Notes: a model not told the origin generated them from the letters alone. Counted from the stretch's first letter, positions 1-6,968 are shown. The stretch: 8,597 bases of DNA from Deltaproteobacteria bacterium (GCA_019307165.1 JAFDKD010000085.1:1-8597); one strand, 5' to 3'. A program made the numbers and translations.

Positions 1-824
1 CGGGCATCCGCCAACGTCTTGTCAAGCGCCCCGGAGGCAAATAGTTCGCTCTCGGGGTACCAGACATCAAAATCCACTCGGAACCGTCCCAGGTCCGATT
101 TGATCTCCGCCAGCATTTTTTCCTTGCCCATTCGGGCGCACGTTTCCACGGCATCCCTTTCGGGCAGGGTATCAAGCGCGGTTTCCTCGGAGAGCGACTC
201 GGCCAGGTCGGCGATGTAATCGCCACGGTATCCTTGTTCCGGAAATTCGTATTCCGGGTTGGCGGCCTGCATGAACCGGGCGTAAACGGACTCGCCCAGC
301 AGTTGGATTTGCCGGCCCGCGTCGTTGATATAGAATTCGCGGATAACGTCGAATCCGCAAAAAGAAAGTATTCGACAGAGTGTGTCTCCTACCGCGGCTC
401 CCCTGCCGTGCCCGAGATGCAGCGGGCCGGTGGGGTTGGCACTGACAAATTCCACCAGGACTTTTTTTCCATTCCCCCGTTCGCTTCCACCGTAGTCCTT
501 GCCCTGTGCGACGATATCGGACAGGACCCCATGCCATTGTTCGGGGCTGATCCAGAAATTGACGAACCCAGGCGGGGCAGCCTCCACCCTGGAGAGAAAA
601 TTGCCGCTTCGATCGATATGCTCGGCGATGATGTTTGCGATTTCCATCGGCGCCCGCCGCTGTCCCTTTGCCATGGCCAAGGGCAGGTTGGTGGCGAAAT
701 GTCCGTGATCCGCCCTGTTCGGCGTTTCTATGACATGGTCCGGAACGGGCATTTCCTTCAGAAGCCCCTCCCCCATGCAGGATCGTACGGTGGATTCAAG
801 TATGTCATCCAGCCTGCGTATCAT
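1..824 (-). CDS. argS: Arginyl-tRNA synthetase, N-terminal part (cut by window edge)
   Basis: Class I aminoacyl-tRNA synthetase that charges tRNA-Arg with arginine in the cytoplasm using ATP. Only the first 274 codons are present. Residues about 1-90 match the N-terminal ArgS domain that contacts the tRNA D-loop (ending near PPGFVNFWI). The catalytic core follows, with SANPTGPLHLGHGRG at 128-142, in which HLGH (136-139) is the HIGH signature for ATP binding. FYINDAGRQIQLLGESV (about 165-181) is also typical of ArgS. The KMSKS region and anticodon-binding domain lie outside the window. The ATG at 824-822 is chosen because AGGA lies 9 nt upstream and the protein starts as the family usually does. 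It overlaps the alr stop by ATGA, implying coupled translation. The reading frame is unbroken to the edge. Confidence 0.95.
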   Translation of the reverse strand, partial: MIRRLDDILESTVRSCMGEGLLKEMPVPDHVIETPNRADHGHFATNLPLAMAKGQRRAPMEIANIIAEHIDRSGNFLSRVEAAPPGFVNFWISPEQWHGVLSDIVAQGKDYGGSERGNGKKVLVEFVSANPTGPLHLGHGRGAAVGDTLCRILSFCGFDVIREFYINDAGRQIQLLGESVYARFMQAANPEYEFPEQGYRGDYIADLAESLSEETALDTLPERDAVETCARMGKEKMLAEIKSDLGRFRVDFDVWYPESELFASGALDKTLADA

Positions 825-1939
825 GAAACATATTCCTTTTCGTTCCGATGACCAATGGCGCAGAAGACCTCATAGGATATGGTCCCGGTCCACGCGGCCA
901 TGTCGTCACCCGTAATGCGTTCGCGTCCCTGAGCGCCGAGGAAGACCGCTTCATCCCCCGGGGAAATTTGAGGATGCCCGGTAATATCACACACCGTCAG
1001 GTTCATACAGACCTTTCCGGCGATAGGGGCGCGCTTTCCTTTGATGAGAACCTGCCCCCGGTTGGACATGTTCCTGGAAAGACCGTTCTCGTATCCCGCG
1101 GAAAGCACCGCCATGCGGCGGGTCCCCTCGACGCGGTACGTTCTCCCGTAACTGACGGGGGTCCCGTGGGGCAGATCGCGAACCTGAAGAACACGACCTC
1201 TGAAATGCATCGCCGGCCTGAGTTCGACGGGGCTCTCAAACTCCGGTGAGGGGAGACCGCCGTAGAGCATGATCCCGGGTCGGACCATCTGGAAATGGGC
1301 GTCCTTATGGGCCATGATGCCGGCGCTGTTGGCAAGGCTGTTCAAGGAAAGCCTTGCGCCCTTGGACCGCACCGTTTCGACCGCGGCATTAAAGTGGCGT
1401 ATCTGGCCTGCGGTAAATGCCTTTTCCTCCTCATCTGCCGACGATAGATGGGATAAGAGGGCTTCGATCCGCAGACCTTTCAGAGCCATGATCCTTTCGG
1501 AGAAAAGGCCGATGTCCTCACAAGAAATCCCGAGCCTTCCCATGCCGGTATCCACTTTAAGGTGTACGGCCGTTTTTCTGCCCGCCCGACGGCTCTCTTC
1601 ATGCAGGAGTTCGGCGGCGCGCAGATCATATATCACGGGGGTGAGGCCCAGTTCGACCACACGTTGACATTCTTCCCGGGTCCTGACGCCGCCGAGAAGT
1701 ATCACCGGTGTGGCAATTCCCCGGTTTTTCAGCCTGATCGCCTCGTTGAGAAAGGAAACCCCGAAAAAGTGGACCATTTCGGATTCAAGGGCCCGCGCTA
1801 CGGCCTCAAGGCCGTGCCCGTACGCGTCCGCCTTTACCACGGCCATGATTTTTACATGGTCCCCGATGAGGCGTCGAACCTGCCGGAGATTGTGAACGAG
1901 CGCGGAGAGGTCTATGGTTATCCCGTTGGGGTCTTTCAT
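821..1939 (-). CDS. alr: Alanine racemase
   Basis: PLP enzyme interconverting L- and D-alanine; D-alanine is needed for peptidoglycan. It is 372 aa, a normal length. The N-terminal barrel carries AVVKADAYGHG, with PLP lysine K36. HLKVDTGMGRLG follows, with K128 and R135 at the positions of the carbamylated lysine and the substrate-binding arginine. H164 and R220 (VRPGIMLYG) correspond to PLP-contacting residues. The C-terminal beta domain has catalytic Y283 in SAGYENG, C311-M312 in the CMD motif, and Y356. The motif reads CMN instead of the usual CMD. ATG 1939 is the first start after an in-frame stop; only a weak GGA lies about 14 nt upstream. It is first in the alr-argS unit. The enzyme acts in the cytoplasm as a dimer. 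No convincing promoter was found. Confidence 0.95.
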   Translation of the reverse strand: MKDPNGITIDLSALVHNLRQVRRLIGDHVKIMAVVKADAYGHGLEAVARALESEMVHFFGVSFLNEAIRLKNRGIATPVILLGGVRTREECQRVVELGLTPVIYDLRAAELLHEESRRAGRKTAVHLKVDTGMGRLGISCEDIGLFSERIMALKGLRIEALLSHLSSADEEEKAFTAGQIRHFNAAVETVRSKGARLSLNSLANSAGIMAHKDAHFQMVRPGIMLYGGLPSPEFESPVELRPAMHFRGRVLQVRDLPHGTPVSYGRTYRVEGTRRMAVLSAGYENGLSRNMSNRGQVLIKGKRAPIAGKVCMNLTVCDITGHPQISPGDEAVFLGAQGRERITGDDMAAWTGTISYEVFCAIGHRNEKEYVS

Positions 1940-2174
1940 GGTTTTCGTTTATTCCATTTCTGACTGGAAACTAACTGATCTTTCTCTATATATCAACTCC
2001 CTGATTCACCGCCTAAAAAGAAACACCTCGTTGTGCTTGATAAAACAAGCATATAGAATGGTTTTGCAAAAGAGGAACCATCATCAACGAAGTGAGTTAA
2101 CATGATGACACAAGGTGAACTTCCTTTCAAGCTAATTTGGGCTCGGTTTTTTCATGGGGTGGATCAGGGGCCGG
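1940..2174. other. Divergent intergenic region upstream of alr
   Basis: This stretch separates alr (leftward) from the rightward promoter at 2175. I see no gene in it. A short plus-strand frame reaching in from within alr is not protein-like. The clearest structure is an inverted repeat TGCTTG-ATAAAA-CAAGCA (2034-2051), which could be an operator or lie within an alr leader. On the minus strand a weak TTGCAA / TTTTAT pair with an 18-bp spacer overlaps it (4 of 6 matches each); this is too poor to call as the alr promoter. A GTTAAC and a run of six T near 2148 have no clear partner structure. Confidence 0.4.
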
Positions 2175-2203
2175 TTGACTTGGCGTTGGGTTGAGACTAC
2201 AAT
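2175..2203 (+). promoter_or_regulatory. Sigma70-type promoter for the DUF2065-queA-tgt-yajC-secDF operon
   Basis: TTGACT (2175-2180) and TACAAT (2198-2203) each match the housekeeping consensus at five of six positions, with an optimal 17-bp spacer (2181-2197). Transcription would begin near 2210, giving a leader of about 75 nt before the first gene. It is the best promoter-like sequence in the window and points into the rightward operon. Confidence 0.75.
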
Positions 2204-2222
2204 GCCCGAGACTTTCGGGAAA

Positions 2223-2265
2223 AGAGCCCCAACCCTGCGGAATGGGCTGTGCGCTCTATTTTTTT
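2223..2265 (+). promoter_or_regulatory. Leader with alternative hairpins and a T7 tract (possible attenuator)
   Basis: In the inferred leader, AGAGC (2223-2227) can pair with GCTCT (2253-2257), followed by A and seven T (2259-2265), which resembles an intrinsic terminator. AGCCC (2225-2229) can instead pair with GGGCT (2244-2248); the two pairings share bases and exclude each other. The T tract sits just before the GAGGA ribosome binding site (2270-2274) of the DUF2065 gene. The stems are only 5 bp, so terminator strength is uncertain, and no ligand-binding core is recognisable. Confidence 0.4.
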
Positions 2266-2284
2266 GCGCGAGGACCTGATAACC

Positions 2285-2470
2285 ATGAAAACGCTCTTAT
2301 GTCTGCTGGGCATGGTGCTCATCGTGGAAGGCATTCCCTATTTTGCGTTTCCGGACAAGATGAAGAAATGGATGGCGTTGATTCAAGAGACAAGCGACAG
2401 GCAGTTAAGGGTCATGGGCCTGGCGGCCATGGGCATCGGGCTCATCGTCGTCTATCTTTTCAAGGCATGA
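2285..2470 (+). CDS. DUF2065 family small inner-membrane protein (YjeT-like)
   Basis: This 61-aa protein has two hydrophobic helices (about residues 2-20 and 42-59) joined by a charged loop. VEGIPYFAFPDKMKKWM matches the pattern of E. coli YjeT (DUF2065): a glutamate at the end of helix 1, then Pro-x-x-x-Lys/Trp and a Leu-Arg before helix 2. The family is an uncharacterised small membrane protein; no biochemical role can be read from the sequence. ATG 2285 is preferred over an in-frame GTG at 2249, because GAGGA lies 10 nt upstream of the ATG and the product then has the family length. It is the first gene after the promoter at 2175. A link to membrane or Sec functions is suggested only by its position. 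Confidence 0.85.
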   Translation: MKTLLCLLGMVLIVEGIPYFAFPDKMKKWMALIQETSDRQLRVMGLAAMGIGLIVVYLFKA

Positions 2471-2476
2471 AATTAT

Positions 2477-2505
2477 TTGACTTCAAATCGGGTTCTTGTT
2501 AATCT
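2477..2505 (+). promoter_or_regulatory. Possible secondary promoter ahead of queA
   Basis: TTGACT (2477-2482) is a good -35 element. TAATCT (2500-2505), 17 bp downstream, is a poor -10 with three of six matches. Transcription would start near 2512, only about 13 nt before the queA ATG, which lacks a Shine-Dalgarno sequence, so such a transcript would be nearly leaderless. Weak evidence. Confidence 0.3.
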
Positions 2506-2524
2506 TATCGTTTTATGTGTATCG

Positions 2525-3580
2525 ATGTTTCATATAGCGGACTATTTCTACGAATTGCCGCCGGGACTGATCGCCCAGACCCCGGCTCACAGGCGGGATG
2601 CGTCCCGTCTATTGGTGGTGAAAAGACAAGAGGGCGCATTTTCCGAGGGCCGTTTTTTTGAGCTTCCACGGTTTTTGAGGCCCGGCGATCTCCTGGTGGT
2701 CAACAACACCAGGGTTATTCCCGCGCGGCTCCATGGCCGAAAGGAAAGCGGCGGACGGGTGGAACTGCTCGTCCTCGATCATCCGGGGTCATCCGAAGAG
2801 AGCGGAATGACGCGGATATGCCTGATGAAGTCTTCAAAAAGTCCCCGAATCGGGAGCATTTTGGCTTTCGGGTCGGGCGTTTCAGGCGAAATACGGGAAA
2901 TCCTGGAAGACGGTCGGGTAAAAATTGCGTTTTCAGGCGAAAAGCAACTGGATGACCTCCTGGAGGAAGAGGGATGCATGCCTCTCCCTCCTTATATTCG
3001 GAGGAAGGCCGGAGACGGGCATTCGGCGCAGGATCGTGAGCGATATCAGACCGTATACTCGAAAACAGGCGGGGCGGTGGCCGCGCCTACAGCGGGACTC
3101 CATTTTACAAATGAACTGATCGGGGCGTTGAATCGTGAGGGGGTCGGGTTGACCGCCCTGACACTTCATGTGGGATATGGCACCTTTCGGCCGGTTCGGG
3201 CGGCGGACATACGGGAACACCGGGTGGGCGTCGAATTTTTTCGGATCGGGGAAGAGGCTGCCGAGGCAATATCGAAGGCAAAGGATGAGGGCGGAAGGAT
3301 TGTCGCCGTGGGAACCACCGTGGTCAGGGCCCTGGAAACGGCGGTTCGGGCGGACGGTCGCATGAGGGCGACCGAGGGAAAGACGGAGCTGATGATTGTC
3401 CCGGGCTTTCGCTTCAGGGCGGTTGACGCGCTCATCACCAACTTCCATCTGCCCCGGAGTTCGCTTCTGTTTCTGGTATGCGCTTTCGCGGGTCGGCAGA
3501 GGATACTGGACGCCTACAGATTTGCCGTATCGAGAAAATACCGGTTTTACAGCTACGGCGACGCCATGCTCATTGCGTAA
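2525..3580 (+). CDS. queA: S-adenosylmethionine:tRNA ribosyltransferase-isomerase
   Basis: QueA transfers and isomerises the ribosyl group of S-adenosylmethionine onto preQ1 at position 34 of tRNA, giving epoxyqueuosine in the cytoplasm. The 351-aa protein has the family landmarks in order: YELPPGLIAQTP (9-20), VNNTRVIPARLHGRK (59-73), MPLPPYIRR (152-160), DRERYQTVYS (170-179), GAVAAPTAGLHF (183-194), LHVGYGTFRPV (214-224), AVGTTVVRALE (261-271), VDALITNFHLPRSSL (300-314) and the C-terminal YRFYSYGDAMLIA. The frame is open from 2477 (TTG), but ATG 2525 fits the usual family start. No Shine-Dalgarno sequence precedes it. The usual HxMHxE motif after the GTFxPV segment reads HRVGVE (232-237), so the Met-His pair is Val-Gly here. 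It lies 54 bp after the DUF2065 gene and just before tgt, the preceding enzyme of the same pathway. Confidence 0.95.
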   Translation: MFHIADYFYELPPGLIAQTPAHRRDASRLLVVKRQEGAFSEGRFFELPRFLRPGDLLVVNNTRVIPARLHGRKESGGRVELLVLDHPGSSEESGMTRICLMKSSKSPRIGSILAFGSGVSGEIREILEDGRVKIAFSGEKQLDDLLEEEGCMPLPPYIRRKAGDGHSAQDRERYQTVYSKTGGAVAAPTAGLHFTNELIGALNREGVGLTALTLHVGYGTFRPVRAADIREHRVGVEFFRIGEEAAEAISKAKDEGGRIVAVGTTVVRALETAVRADGRMRATEGKTELMIVPGFRFRAVDALITNFHLPRSSLLFLVCAFAGRQRILDAYRFAVSRKYRFYSYGDAMLIA

Positions 3581-3586
3581 TGCCGA

Positions 3587-3629
3587 GGCGTCCCCCGGGG
3601 GCCGCCTGAAACCGGGCGCCGGGGCCCGG
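3587..3629 (+). repeat. Two GC-rich hairpins in the queA-tgt gap
   Basis: GGCG-T-CCCCC / GGGGG-C-CGCC (3587-3606) is a 20-bp palindrome with one mismatched pair. CCGGGC (3612-3617) pairs perfectly with GCCCGG (3624-3629) around a 6-nt loop. Neither is followed by a T tract, so neither is a rho-independent terminator. They lie directly upstream of the poorly marked tgt start and could limit its translation or stabilise a processed end. Confidence 0.55.
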
Positions 3630-3650
3630 GTCGCGTGGAACGAGAAAGCC

Positions 3651-4781
3651 TTGGAATTCATCGTGCACCATGAAACACGGGACCATCGGGCCCGGTCCGG
3701 GGAGATACGCACCACGCACGGCAGTTTCGAGACCCCGGCTTTCATGCCCGTGGGGACCCAGGGGTCCGTAAAGGCCGTCTCTTCGGAGGAATTGACGGCC
3801 CTTGGTGCAAAGATTATCCTGGCCAACACCTATCATCTCTATTTGCGGCCGGGACACGAGATCGTCCGGCGTTTGGGGGGGCTCCACAGGTTCATGAACT
3901 GGGACTCGTCGATCCTGACGGACAGCGGCGGGTTTCAGGTTTACAGCCTGACCCGGTTGCGGACCATCTCGGAAGAGGGCGTGACGTTTCGGTCGCATCT
4001 CGACGGATCGAAGCATTTCATCGGCCCTGCCGAGGCCATGGAGATTCAGGAGGCATTGGGCGCCGACATCATGATGGTTTTTGATGAATGCGCCCCCTAC
4101 CCTTGTGAGTACGAATATGTTAAACAATCGGTCAGGCTGACGCAGCTTTGGGCCGAAAAGTGCAGGGAAATGAAAGGGCAAGGCCCGCAAGCCCTTTTCG
4201 GTATTGTGCAGGGGGGCATGTACCCCGATTTGCGGGAGCGGAGCGCGCGCGGCCTGGTGGATCTCGAATTCGACGGATACGCCCTGGGGGGGCTTTCCGT
4301 GGGCGAAGATCGGGAAACGCGTCGCCGGGTTGTCCGCGAAACCGTACCGTATCTTCCGAAAGATAGGCCCGTTTACCTGATGGGCGTGGGCACGCCCGAA
4401 GATATCGTGGATGCCGTCATGCTGGGCGTTGATATGTTCGACTGTGTCATGCCCACCAGAAATGCCAGGAACGGGACGCTTTTTACAAGGAGCGGAAAAC
4501 TCAATATCAAGAATGCCCGTTACGCGGATGAAGATCGACCCATAGATGGAAAATGCCGGTGTTATACCTGCCTGCACTATTCGCGGGCGTACCTGCGTCA
4601 TCTCTATATGGCCCGGGAACTGCTGGCATACCGATTGAATACCATCCATAATCTTCATTACTATGAATGGCTTATGGGGCGAATCAGGCAGGCGGTGCGG
4701 GAAGACCGGTTTGAGGCATTCGCGCGGGCGTTCTATGAAGAGCGGTCTCAGAAAACGACTGAAGGCCCCAAAGCTTCATAA
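3651..4781 (+). CDS. tgt: Queuine/preQ1 tRNA-guanine transglycosylase
   Basis: Tgt swaps guanine 34 in the anticodon of Asp, Asn, His and Tyr tRNAs for preQ1, the base that QueA then modifies. With the TTG start at 3651 the protein is 376 aa (E. coli has 375). D91 in LTDSGGFQVYSL and D264 in DMFDCVMPTRNARNG are the two catalytic aspartates. GIVQGG (184-189) and ALGGLSVGE (211-219) shape the base pocket. C302, C304, C307 and H333 form the zinc site. The TTG is chosen because LEF aligns with the N-terminal MKF of E. coli Tgt; GTG 3663 is an alternative, with GGA 7 nt upstream. The frame stays open far back into queA but that part is not Tgt-like. The gap to queA is 70 bp with hairpins, so translation may depend on coupling. 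Confidence 0.95.
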   Translation: MEFIVHHETRDHRARSGEIRTTHGSFETPAFMPVGTQGSVKAVSSEELTALGAKIILANTYHLYLRPGHEIVRRLGGLHRFMNWDSSILTDSGGFQVYSLTRLRTISEEGVTFRSHLDGSKHFIGPAEAMEIQEALGADIMMVFDECAPYPCEYEYVKQSVRLTQLWAEKCREMKGQGPQALFGIVQGGMYPDLRERSARGLVDLEFDGYALGGLSVGEDRETRRRVVRETVPYLPKDRPVYLMGVGTPEDIVDAVMLGVDMFDCVMPTRNARNGTLFTRSGKLNIKNARYADEDRPIDGKCRCYTCLHYSRAYLRHLYMARELLAYRLNTIHNLHYYEWLMGRIRQAVREDRFEAFARAFYEERSQKTTEGPKAS

Positions 4782-4830
4782 ACCGGCATAATTTAAGTCC
4801 ATATTTCTCAGACGAAGAGGAGGTTTTGGA

Positions 4831-5148
4831 ATGAACTTTTTGGCATATGCAATGGGCGGCGCAGGAGGCGCCGGAGGAGAGGGAGGCGGTTTTGGCGCGT
4901 TTGTTCCCCTGATTCTCATGTTCGCCATTTTTTATTTTCTGCTCATAAGGCCCCAGCAGAAAAAGGCGAAACTACACAAGCAGCTTCTGTCCGACCTGAA
5001 GAAAGGCGATCGGGTGGTCAGCACCGGCGGACTTCACGGGGTAATTACAGGATTGACGGATGAGGTGGTAACCGTTGAAATCGCACCGAAAATCAGGGTG
5101 AAGATTTCCCGCGGCTCCGTCGCCGGCACCCTGGGTAAGAGCGGATAG
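4831..5148 (+). CDS. yajC: Preprotein translocase subunit YajC
   Basis: YajC is a small inner-membrane partner of SecD and SecF that associates with SecYEG. The 105-aa protein has a short N-terminus, an unusual glycine-rich run (9-22), one transmembrane helix (about 22-39) and the family signature FYFLLIRPQQKKAK (34-47). A soluble domain follows, containing LKKGDRVVSTGGLHGVI (56-72) and the VEIAPKIRVKISRGSV strand pattern. The start is well supported by AGGAGG 7 nt upstream of the ATG. It lies 49 bp after tgt, the tgt-yajC-secD-secF order seen in many proteobacteria. The Gly/Ala-rich head may be a flexible extracytoplasmic tail; this is inference. Confidence 0.95.
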   Translation: MNFLAYAMGGAGGAGGEGGGFGAFVPLILMFAIFYFLLIRPQQKKAKLHKQLLSDLKKGDRVVSTGGLHGVITGLTDEVVTVEIAPKIRVKISRGSVAGTLGKSG

Positions 5149-5156
5149 GGAATCGC

Positions 5157-5176
5157 CCGCGCCCTCAGGGGCGTGG
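5157..5176 (+). repeat. Stable hairpin in the yajC-secD gap
   Basis: CCGCGCCC (5157-5164) pairs over 8 bp with GGGCGTGG (5169-5176), including one G-U, around a TCAG loop. It starts 9 nt after the yajC stop and lacks a T tract, so it is unlikely to be a full terminator. It could act as a 3'-end stabiliser or mark a processing point. The rest of this 140-bp gap shows no supported gene. Confidence 0.5.
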
Positions 5177-5288
5177 ATCGCACGGGTTTCCCATGCCGGC
5201 GGGCGTCGGAATGCCTCGCCGTTTAAGGAAGTATGAGGGGCAGCAATGGGTTGTGTTGTCTTATTTAAATAGCGTGACGGAGTAACCA

Positions 5289-6890
5289 GTGTCCAAGAGC
5301 TTGATGTGGCGAATAGCCATTGTAGGATGTGTCGTCTTCCTGGGGTTTGTCTATTTGACCCCAACACTTACCAGTGAACTGCCGCCGTGGTGGTCGAGTG
5401 TTCTTCCCAAGGAAAAGATCCGATTGGGTCTGGACCTCCAGGGGGGCATGCATCTGGTTTTGGAAGTCCAAACCATGAAAGCGGTGGAGAGTCATCTGGA
5501 ACGGGTGGTGGAAGAGCTTAAACTCGACCTGCGAAAGAACAAAATACGTTATCTGGATTTGAAGCGCGGGGGAGGGGACCAGGTCCTCATGACCCTGATG
5601 CGGTCCGAGGACAAAGACCGTTTCCAAGACATTGTCTCTTCCAACTATCCCGATTTCGAAGCAGAGGCCTCACTGAGCGGGACGGATCGGGTAACGTTCG
5701 TCCTCCGATTGTATCCCAAGGCCGCGGATCGTATAAAGAAAATGGCCACGGAGCAGGCCCTGGAGACCATCCGGAACCGCATTGACCAGTTCGGCGTCAG
5801 CGAACCCGATATTCGCCCTCAGGGGGATGACAGGCTTCTGGTCCAACTCCCCGGGATCAAGGACCCGAAAAGGGCCGTCGAGTTGATCGGAAGGACCGCG
5901 CTTCTGGAATTCAAGCTGGTGGACGAGGAGCACAGCGTGGATGAGGCGCTTAAAGGAAACGTCCCTCCTGGGTCCGAAATTCTTTACAAGGTGAGCAGGG
6001 ACCCGAAAGCCGGAAGCCGGGCAAAGATTCCCTTCCTCCTGAAAAAGCGGGTCCTGCTTACGGGGGAGTACCTGACCGATGCCCGCGTCCAGATCGACAG
6101 CCGCTACAACGAGCCCTATGTGTCCATCTCATTCGATGCCAGAGGGGCAAGGCTGTTCGAACAGATTACCGGACAGAATATCAAAAAACGTCTTGCCATC
6201 GTTCTTGACGACAAGGTCAATTCCGCGCCTGTTATTCAGGACAGGATATCGGGCGGCAGGGCCCAGATAACAGGCCGTTTCTCCATGGAGGAAGCCAGGG
6301 ACCTGGCCATCGTATTGAGGGCCGGCGCCCTTCCCGCGCCGGTCAAGATCCTGGAAGAACGGACGGTGGGGCCTTCTCTCGGAAAGGACTCCATCGACAA
6401 AGGGGTCAAGTCGATGCTTATCGGCGGCCTGCTCGTGGTGGCATTCATGGTCATTTATTACGGCCTGTCGGGATTGGTGGCCGACCTGGCCCTGGCGTTG
6501 AACATCCTTTTCATATCGGCCGGGCTGGCGTTTTTCGGCGCAACGCTGACATTGCCGGGGATCGCCGGTATCATTTTGACCATCGGTATGGCGGTCGATG
6601 CCAATGTGCTTATTTTCGAGCGCATACGGGAAGAGTTGCGCCTGGGGAAGCCGGCGCGGGCCTCCGTGGAAGGGGGGTACGCAAAGGCCCTTGTTACCAT
6701 TCTGGATGCCAATGTGACCACGCTTATCGTTGCGCTGGTCCTGTTTCAATTCGGTACGGGCCCGGTCCGGGGGTTTGCCGTGACCCTGTGCATCGGGATC
6801 CTGGCCAGTTTGTTCACGGCGATTTTTGTCACGCGAATCGTTTTTGACTACTTCTATGTGCAGAGGCGAATGAAAAAACTCTACATTTAA
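5289..6890 (+). CDS. secD: Protein translocase subunit SecD
   Basis: SecD, with SecF, uses the proton gradient to help complete protein export after SecA-driven translocation; it is an RND-fold membrane protein. It is 533 aa. TM1 (about 8-27) is followed by RLGLDLQGGMHLVLEV (45-60), then the large periplasmic P1 domain, including IRNRIDQFGVSEPDI (161-175) and the head region to about 350. Next come GPSLGKDSI (361-369) and five membrane helices, the second running into the cytoplasmic segment with TIGMAVDANVLIFERIREE (431-449). D437 corresponds to E. coli D519, needed for proton-driven function. GTG 5289 is chosen: CGGAG lies 6 nt upstream, while ATG 5304 has only a weak site. It starts 140 bp after yajC and 78 bp before secF. 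Confidence 0.95.
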   Translation: MSKSLMWRIAIVGCVVFLGFVYLTPTLTSELPPWWSSVLPKEKIRLGLDLQGGMHLVLEVQTMKAVESHLERVVEELKLDLRKNKIRYLDLKRGGGDQVLMTLMRSEDKDRFQDIVSSNYPDFEAEASLSGTDRVTFVLRLYPKAADRIKKMATEQALETIRNRIDQFGVSEPDIRPQGDDRLLVQLPGIKDPKRAVELIGRTALLEFKLVDEEHSVDEALKGNVPPGSEILYKVSRDPKAGSRAKIPFLLKKRVLLTGEYLTDARVQIDSRYNEPYVSISFDARGARLFEQITGQNIKKRLAIVLDDKVNSAPVIQDRISGGRAQITGRFSMEEARDLAIVLRAGALPAPVKILEERTVGPSLGKDSIDKGVKSMLIGGLLVVAFMVIYYGLSGLVADLALALNILFISAGLAFFGATLTLPGIAGIILTIGMAVDANVLIFERIREELRLGKPARASVEGGYAKALVTILDANVTTLIVALVLFQFGTGPVRGFAVTLCIGILASLFTAIFVTRIVFDYFYVQRRMKKLYI

Positions 6891-6911
6891 TAATAAATGG
6901 CTTGCCGGAGC

Positions 6912-6939
6912 GGTCCCGCCCATGCGGATGGGCGCGACC
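6912..6939 (+). repeat. Strong 12-bp hairpin between secD and secF
   Basis: GGTCCCGCCCAT (6912-6923) pairs with ATGGGCGCGACC (6928-6939) around a GCGG loop, with a single C-C mismatch. It starts 21 nt after the secD stop and ends 29 nt before the secF ATG. There is no T tract, so termination is unlikely. An RNA-stability, processing or translation-setting role is an inference. Confidence 0.7.
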
Positions 6940-6968
6940 ATATGAACATCAGTCAGCGGAGCAGCTAG

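Noticed and set aside
172..537. 121-codon minus-strand frame inside argS
   Set aside because: It is out of frame with the ArgS reading that carries the HLGH motif; Arg-rich shadow frame.
2191..2502. 103-codon plus-strand frame overlapping the DUF2065 gene
   Set aside because: It is out of frame with a gene that has a ribosome site and a family match; its translation is His, Gly and Arg rich with no domain.
2933..4658. Long minus-strand frames opposite queA and tgt (298 and 362 codons)
   Set aside because: They lie antisense to clear QueA and Tgt genes. Their translations are rich in Arg, Pro, His and Gly with no recognisable domain, as expected from GC-biased third positions.
5233..5272. 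Tiny frames before secD (11 and 8 codons) as a SecM/VemP-like export-sensing leader peptide
   Set aside because: They are far too short to carry a signal sequence and arrest motif, and their ribosome sites are ordinary or poorly spaced. No evidence beyond position.
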